DNA of 57,542 bases from Fulvimonas sp. R45 (GTDB taxonomy: Bacteria > Pseudomonadota > Gammaproteobacteria > Xanthomonadales > Rhodanobacteraceae). Shown here one piece after another: positions 52,565 through 57,542 of the stretch. The position numbers and the translations under genes were made by a program. The stretch is taken from positions 1 to 57,542 of the forward strand of contig NZ_JASERU010000020.1 of the NCBI RefSeq assembly GCF_030504985.1, given 5' to 3'. Position 1 is the first letter of the stretch. Each line of letters starts with the position of its first letter. Below the pieces are notes generated by a model. The model made no database searches and had not been told where the DNA came from. It worked only from the letters and a program-made list of their open reading frames with translations.

Positions 52565-53299
52565 ATGGACCACTCCCATCTCGCCGCCAACTGGGCCGAC
52601 ATCCGCCGCCGCGTGGACGAGGCCTGTCGCGCCGCCGGGCGCGATCCGTCCGAGGTCGCCATCCTGCCGGTGAGCAAGACCTTCGGCCCCGAGGTGGTGC
52701 GCGAGGCGGTGGCGCTGGGCCTGCATCGCTTCGGCGAGAACAAGGTGCAGGAGATCCGCGACAAGTCCGGCCTGCTGGCCGACTGCGGCATAGCCTGGGT
52801 GATGATCGGCCACCTGCAGACCAACAAGGCCAGGGACGTGGCGCGGCTGGCCAGCGAGGTACAGTCGCTGGACCGCCCGGAACTGGCCGAGGCGCTGCAC
52901 CGTCGTTTGACGATGGAAGGTCGCGCCATCGACGTGCTGGTGCAGGTGAAGACCTCGCGCGAGGAGAGCAAGTACGGCCTGCCGCCCGCCGCGTTGCCGG
53001 CCTTCCTGGACAGCCTGCGGCAATACGACACGCTGCGCGTGCGCGGCCTGATGACCCTGGCCATCCACACCGACGACCCGGCCGAGGTGCGCGCCTGTTT
53101 CCGCCAATTGCGCGAACTGCGCGACGCCGCCATCGACCGCGGCCACGACATCCCGCGCCTGTCGATGGGCATGAGCGGCGACTTCCCGCTGGCGATCGCC
53201 GAGGGCGCCACCGAGGTGCGCATCGGCACCGCGATCTTCGGCCGCAGGCCGTACCCGGATGCGTATTACTGGCCCGAAGGCGGCACGCCCGCACCGTGA
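52565..53299 (+). CDS. yggS: PLP homeostasis protein YggS/PLPBP
   Basis: A 244-residue single-domain, TIM-barrel PLP-binding protein with no catalytic activity; it keeps the free PLP pool and amino-acid balance steady. The PLP lysine is Lys38 in LPVSKTFG, and family segments are FGENKVQEIRDK, WVMIGHLQTNKAR, RGLMTLAIH and SMGMSGDFPLAIAEGATEVRIGTAIFG. The start follows an unusual leader made of repeat DNA with a GGAGAGGAGG stretch about 25 bases upstream. It is usually next to pilT or proC, but not here. Confidence 0.94.
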   Translation: MDHSHLAANWADIRRRVDEACRAAGRDPSEVAILPVSKTFGPEVVREAVALGLHRFGENKVQEIRDKSGLLADCGIAWVMIGHLQTNKARDVARLASEVQSLDRPELAEALHRRLTMEGRAIDVLVQVKTSREESKYGLPPAALPAFLDSLRQYDTLRVRGLMTLAIHTDDPAEVRACFRQLRELRDAAIDRGHDIPRLSMGMSGDFPLAIAEGATEVRIGTAIFGRRPYPDAYYWPEGGTPAP

Positions 53300-53311
53300 T
53301 TAGTGCACGAC

Positions 53312-53328
53312 GAGGTTCAATTAACCTC
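53312..53328. promoter_or_regulatory. Short inverted repeat between yggS and the NlpC gene
   Basis: GAGGTT-CAATT-AACCTC, 12 bases past the yggS stop and about 100 bases before the NlpC start. It could end the yggS message or bind a regulator. A TTGACG at 53340-53345 nearby may be a -35, without a convincing -10. Confidence 0.35.
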
Positions 53329-53430
53329 ATCCGAACAAGTTGACGGATTCCCTTTGCTAAGTTCACGGCTTCGTCACGGTCGTCAGCCATGCGGGCGGCC
53401 TGAAGTCCGGACCACTTTGGGAACCGCCGC

Positions 53431-54081
53431 ATGCCCATCCACCGACTGACCGCCATTGCCGCGCTGGCCCTGGGCCTCCTGGCCGCTCCCGCCTTCGCCG
53501 CCGACGCACCCCAGGTTTCCGGTGCCGTGGCCGCCCGGGTCGCCGCTCCGCTGATGGACGGTCTGTCGATCATCAACCCGGTTTCGCGGCTGGCCCTGTC
53601 CACGCTGCCCAGCGGCCCGGTCACCCCGGCCGAACCGGCGGCCGATTCGCAGGCGCTGGAACTGCGCAAGACGCTGATCGACCTGGCCATGCGGCTGCGC
53701 AACAGCCGCTACGTGCGCGGCGGCCACAGCCCCACGACCGGCTTCGACTGCAGCGGCTTCGTGCGCTACGTGTTCGCCCACGCGCTGGGGCTGGAGCTGC
53801 CCACCAATTCCGCGGCGCAGTTCCGCGTGGGCCACAAAGTGAAGCGCGACGAGATGAAACCGGGCGACCTGGTGTTCTTCCGCACCGCCGGCCGGCACGG
53901 CCGCGGGCGCGTGTCGCACGTGGGCATCTACCTCAGCGACGGCCGCTTCATCCATTCGCCGCGCCACGGCGAGACGGTACGCGTGGACAGCCTGCAGGAA
54001 GCCTACTGGGCCAAGCGCTTCGCCGGCGCCAAGCGCCCGGACGCGATGGCCGAGATCGACCTCGCCGCCAACCAGGGCTGA
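53431..54081 (+). CDS. NlpC/P60-family peptidoglycan hydrolase
   Basis: Exported cysteine peptidase of 216 residues that probably cuts murein stem peptides. The signal peptide is LTAIAALALGLLAAPAFAA; a linker of about 50 residues follows, then the NlpC/P60 domain (about 85-195) with the catalytic Cys107 in FDCSGFV, His163 in VSHVGIYL and His175 in FIHSPRHG. There is no lipobox or SH3 domain, so it should be soluble in the periplasm. It has its own leader region and a hairpin terminator. Confidence 0.9.
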   Translation: MPIHRLTAIAALALGLLAAPAFAADAPQVSGAVAARVAAPLMDGLSIINPVSRLALSTLPSGPVTPAEPAADSQALELRKTLIDLAMRLRNSRYVRGGHSPTTGFDCSGFVRYVFAHALGLELPTNSAAQFRVGHKVKRDEMKPGDLVFFRTAGRHGRGRVSHVGIYLSDGRFIHSPRHGETVRVDSLQEAYWAKRFAGAKRPDAMAEIDLAANQG

Positions 54082-54100
54082 GACGCCGACGATTCCGGTA

Positions 54101-54126
54101 CGAAGGCCGCCTGCGGGCGGCCTTCG
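54101..54126 (+). terminator. Terminator of the NlpC gene
   Basis: Perfect 11-base arms CGAAGGCCGCC/GGCGGCCTTCG with loop TGCG, 20 bases after the stop. The following sequence is CGCTTCC, with no real T-run. Confidence 0.65.
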
Positions 54127-54244
54127 CGCTTCCGGGCCGTCCTGCGGCGCCGCCCCGGCGCGGCGGTCTTGTGCGATGCTCCCGGCGGCCGCATGACGTG
54201 GGACACGCGCACCGCCCCTGGCCCCACCGAACCGGAATCCCCGC

Positions 54245-54910
54245 ATGCCGTCCAACCTGCCGCCCGTCACCCGCAACCTGCTGATCGCGAACATCGTGGT
54301 GTTCGCGCTGCAATGGCTGCTGCACGATTCGACGACCTTGGCGCTGAGCCGCGAGTTCGCGCTGTGGCCGCTGGGGCCCGACGTGACCGGAGCGGTGGCC
54401 GGCGGCCAGGTCATCACGGTCGGCTTCCGCTTCTGGCAGGTGGTGACCTACGCCTTCATGCACGGCGGGGTGACGCACATCCTGTTCAACATGTTCGCGC
54501 TGTACATGTTCGGCGGCACCATCGAGCGCACCTTCGGCACGCGTCACTTCATCGTCTACTACTTCGCCTGCGCCATCGTGGCGGCGGTGGCGCAACTGCT
54601 GGTGGTGAAGTACTTCACGCACGGCTTCTATCCCACCATCGGCGCTTCCGGCGCGATCTTCGGCCTGCTGCTGGCCTTCGGAATGCTGTATCCGCAGGAG
54701 AAGGTGATGCTGATCTTCCTGCCGGTGCCGATGCCGGCGTGGCTGTTCGTGATCGGCTACGCGGCGGTGGAGCTGGTGCTGGGCGTCACCGGCACCGCGG
54801 CCGGCGTGGCGCATTTCGCGCACCTGGGCGGTATGCTGGGTGGCCTGCTGCTGATCCAGTACTGGCGCGGCACGTTCCCGATCAAGCCGAAGCGCCGGCT
54901 GATGCGCTGA
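54245..54910 (+). CDS. Rhomboid intramembrane serine protease
   Basis: A 221-residue membrane protease with six helices. The catalytic Ser135 is in the GASGAIFGLL motif of helix 4 and the His193 in AHLGGMLGG of helix 6; the L1 loop has WQVVTYAFMHGGVTHILFNMFALYMFG with the supporting H-x4-N. It cleaves membrane-spanning substrates; the target is unknown. The stop is 16 bases before the amino-acid permease, so the two are likely co-transcribed. Confidence 0.93.
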   Translation: MPSNLPPVTRNLLIANIVVFALQWLLHDSTTLALSREFALWPLGPDVTGAVAGGQVITVGFRFWQVVTYAFMHGGVTHILFNMFALYMFGGTIERTFGTRHFIVYYFACAIVAAVAQLLVVKYFTHGFYPTIGASGAIFGLLLAFGMLYPQEKVMLIFLPVPMPAWLFVIGYAAVELVLGVTGTAAGVAHFAHLGGMLGGLLLIQYWRGTFPIKPKRRLMR

Positions 54911-54926
54911 TTCCACAGGGGTAGAC

Positions 54927-56285
54927 ATGAGCCAAGACCTGCAGCGCCGCCTCACGCCGCGCCACATCACCTTCATGGCGCTGGGCATGTGCATCGGCGC
55001 CGGGCTGTTCCTCGGTTCGGCCAGCACGATCAAGCTGGCCGGCCCGTCGGTGCTGTTCGCCTACGTGTTCGGCGGCGCGATGATCTTCATCATCATGCGC
55101 GCGCTGGGCGAGATGGCCGCGCACGAGCCCGTGGCCGGCTCCTTCGGCGCCTACGCGCACAAGTACCTGGGGCCGTTCGCCGGCTATCTCACCAGCTGGA
55201 ACTACTGGATCCTGATGATGGGCGTGGGCATCGCCGAGAGCACGGCGGTGGGCATCTACATGAAGGCCTGGCTCCCCGACGTGCCGCAGTGGATCTGGGC
55301 CTTCGCCAGCGTGGGCATGATCGGCGCGCTCAACCTGCTGGCGGTGAAGGTGTACGGCGAGCTGGAGTTCTGGTTCTCGCTGGTCAAGGTGCTGACCGTG
55401 GTGCTGATGATACTCGGCGGCTTCGCGATGATCTGGCTGGGCTGGGGCAACCACGGCACGCCGGTGGGGCTGTCCAACCTGTGGATGCACGGCGGCTGGT
55501 TCCCGCACGGCGTCACCGGCATGGTGCTGGCGCTGCCGGTGCTGGTGTTCTCCTTCGGCGGCATCGAGACCATCGGCATGGCGGCGGCGGAAGCCGCACA
55601 GCCGGAGCGCACCATCCCGCGCGCGGTGAACTCGGTGATCTGGCGCATCCTGATCTTCTACATCGGCTCGTTGTTCGTGATCATGGCGATCTACCCGTGG
55701 AACGCGCTGGACGCCAACAGCAGCCCGTTCGTCACCACCTTCGCGCGGCTGGGCATTCCCAGCGCGGCAGGGCTGATCAACTTCGTGGTGATCACCGCGG
55801 CGCTGTCCAGCTTCAACTCCACCACCTTCAGCGGCAGCCGCATGCTGCACAGCCTGGCCACCAAGGGCCAGGCGCCGGCGGCGATGGGCCGGACCAGCGC
55901 GCACGGCGTGCCGGTGCGCGGCGTGCTGGTGACCATGGCCTTCCTGCTGTTCGGGGTGGTGATGAACTACCTGGTGCCGGGGCGCATCTTCGGCATGATG
56001 ATGTCCATCCTCGCCTTCAACACGGTGTGGACCTGGGGCATGGTGCTGGTGGCGCACTGGAGCTTCCGCCGCCGGCAGGCGCAGCCGCTGGGCTTCCGCC
56101 TGCGCGCGTGGCCGCTGTCCAGCGTGCTGTGCCTGGCTTTCCTCGGCTTCGTGTGGGTGATGCTGGGCTACAGCCCCGATACCCGCGTGGCGATCTACGT
56201 GGGCGTGGCGTGGCTGGCGCTGCTCACCGTGGCCTATTACGCCTTCGGCATCGAGCGGCGCATGCGGCAGGCCGCGGCCGGTTGA
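54927..56285 (+). CDS. APC-superfamily amino-acid permease (AAT type)
   Basis: A 452-residue, 12-helix proton-coupled transporter of the AAT (amino-acid transporter) group, which also includes the proline, GABA and aromatic permeases. Diagnostic segments are RHITFMALGMCIGAGLFLGSASTI at helix 1 (unwound GxG), ALGEMAAHEPVAGSFGAYA, GIETIGMAAAEAAQPERTIPRAV and the later FNSTTFSGSRMLHSLA. The substrate cannot be told. AGGGGTAGAC precedes the ATG. It follows the rhomboid gene and is 27 bases before frmA. Confidence 0.9.
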   Translation: MSQDLQRRLTPRHITFMALGMCIGAGLFLGSASTIKLAGPSVLFAYVFGGAMIFIIMRALGEMAAHEPVAGSFGAYAHKYLGPFAGYLTSWNYWILMMGVGIAESTAVGIYMKAWLPDVPQWIWAFASVGMIGALNLLAVKVYGELEFWFSLVKVLTVVLMILGGFAMIWLGWGNHGTPVGLSNLWMHGGWFPHGVTGMVLALPVLVFSFGGIETIGMAAAEAAQPERTIPRAVNSVIWRILIFYIGSLFVIMAIYPWNALDANSSPFVTTFARLGIPSAAGLINFVVITAALSSFNSTTFSGSRMLHSLATKGQAPAAMGRTSAHGVPVRGVLVTMAFLLFGVVMNYLVPGRIFGMMMSILAFNTVWTWGMVLVAHWSFRRRQAQPLGFRLRAWPLSSVLCLAFLGFVWVMLGYSPDTRVAIYVGVAWLALLTVAYYAFGIERRMRQAAAG

Positions 56286-57422
<1,137 letters not shown>

Positions 57423-57444
57423 CATGCAAGCCCCTCTCCCGTCG

Positions 57445-57542
57445 TGTTTAGCCCGGACACATGGTGGACAGGTGTTCGGGGACATGGTGGACACATCCAG
57501 ACTTTGCATCGGTCAGTTCGGAGGAGGCGGCCGATGCCTTGG
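57445..57542 (+). mobile_element. Left end of an IS481-type insertion sequence (cut by window edge)
   Basis: The end starts TGTTTAGCCCGGACACATGG and contains two copies of ACATGGTGGACA (57459-57470 and 57482-57493). IS481 ends usually start TGT, and this repeated motif is common there. A GGAGGAGG ribosome site (57520-57527) and a start codon follow. Only the end is visible, so the family is probable, not proven. Confidence 0.7.
57534..57542 (+). CDS. Transposase start (first three codons, truncated)
   Basis: ATG CCT TGG (Met-Pro-Trp) at the very edge of the window, 6 bases after GGAGGAGG. Many IS481 transposases start with MPW. Nothing more can be read here. Confidence 0.55.

Overview
The window is about 57.5 kb of GC-rich (near 68% in most lines I counted), densely packed chromosomal DNA. 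The gene content points to a gammaproteobacterium of the Xanthomonadales, most likely Rhodanobacteraceae (Rhodanobacter/Dyella/Luteibacter-like). The reasons are a TonB-dependent receptor of the Xanthomonas/Caulobacter type, the Xanthomonas-type Rrf2 regulator of a sufBCDS operon, the AmgK/MurU recycling pair, the queA-tgt-yajC-secD-secF order, and many short GC-rich palindromes between genes. The genus is inference. I saw no rRNA, tRNA or CRISPR array.

Layout. 0.2-7 kb holds housekeeping and secreted proteins: proline iminopeptidase, a modular secreted nuclease, uracil phosphoribosyltransferase, a PsiF-type protein and a class III aminotransferase. 7.2-11.9 kb is one tightly coupled operon: ABC ATPase, permease, two paralogous DesK-type kinases and one NarL/DesR-type regulator. 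12-17.8 kb carries queuosine synthesis (queA, tgt) and the Sec accessory genes (yajC, secD, secF). 17.9-19.9 kb carries murU and amgK for MurNAc recycling. 20-25.5 kb is an accessory island: an XRE regulator divergent from a complete type III restriction-modification pair, with an AT-rich operator-like region and a low-GC patch inside mod. 25.5-35.6 kb is a carbohydrate-uptake locus: a secreted alpha/alpha-barrel-like protein, a TonB receptor, a GH3 beta-glucosidase, a LacI repressor and an MFS sugar transporter, with a readable promoter/operator region. 35.7-37.5 kb is glnK-amtB behind a good sigma54 promoter and an NtrC-type site. 37.6-46 kb is the suf operon (regulator-sufB-C-D-S), apparently extended by an acyltransferase, a PanE-like reductase, a GNAT and a Rieske ferredoxin. 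46-57.4 kb is a mixed set: M1 peptidase plus membrane protein, a SET/GNAT pair, an M20 dipeptidase, YggS, an NlpC/P60 hydrolase, a rhomboid protease, an amino-acid permease and glutathione-dependent formaldehyde dehydrogenase. The window ends in the first codons of an IS481-type transposase.

Repeats. A family of short palindromes built on CTCCCC...GGGGAG occurs at eight or more intergenic sites, including inside the suf operon, and the insertion sequence at the right edge starts next to one arm of this motif. A separate element of about 287 bp with 25-bp imperfect terminal inverted repeats lies between the Rieske gene and the M1 peptidase.

The observations most worth follow-up are the direct-repeat operator between the XRE gene and the type III RM genes, the mosaic composition of mod, the tandem operator overlapping the GH3 promoter, the unassigned secreted barrel protein, the 287-bp inverted-repeat element, and the doubled kinases facing one response regulator. 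I found no clearly undescribed multi-gene system; the nearest candidates are the self-controlled RM island and the carbohydrate locus.
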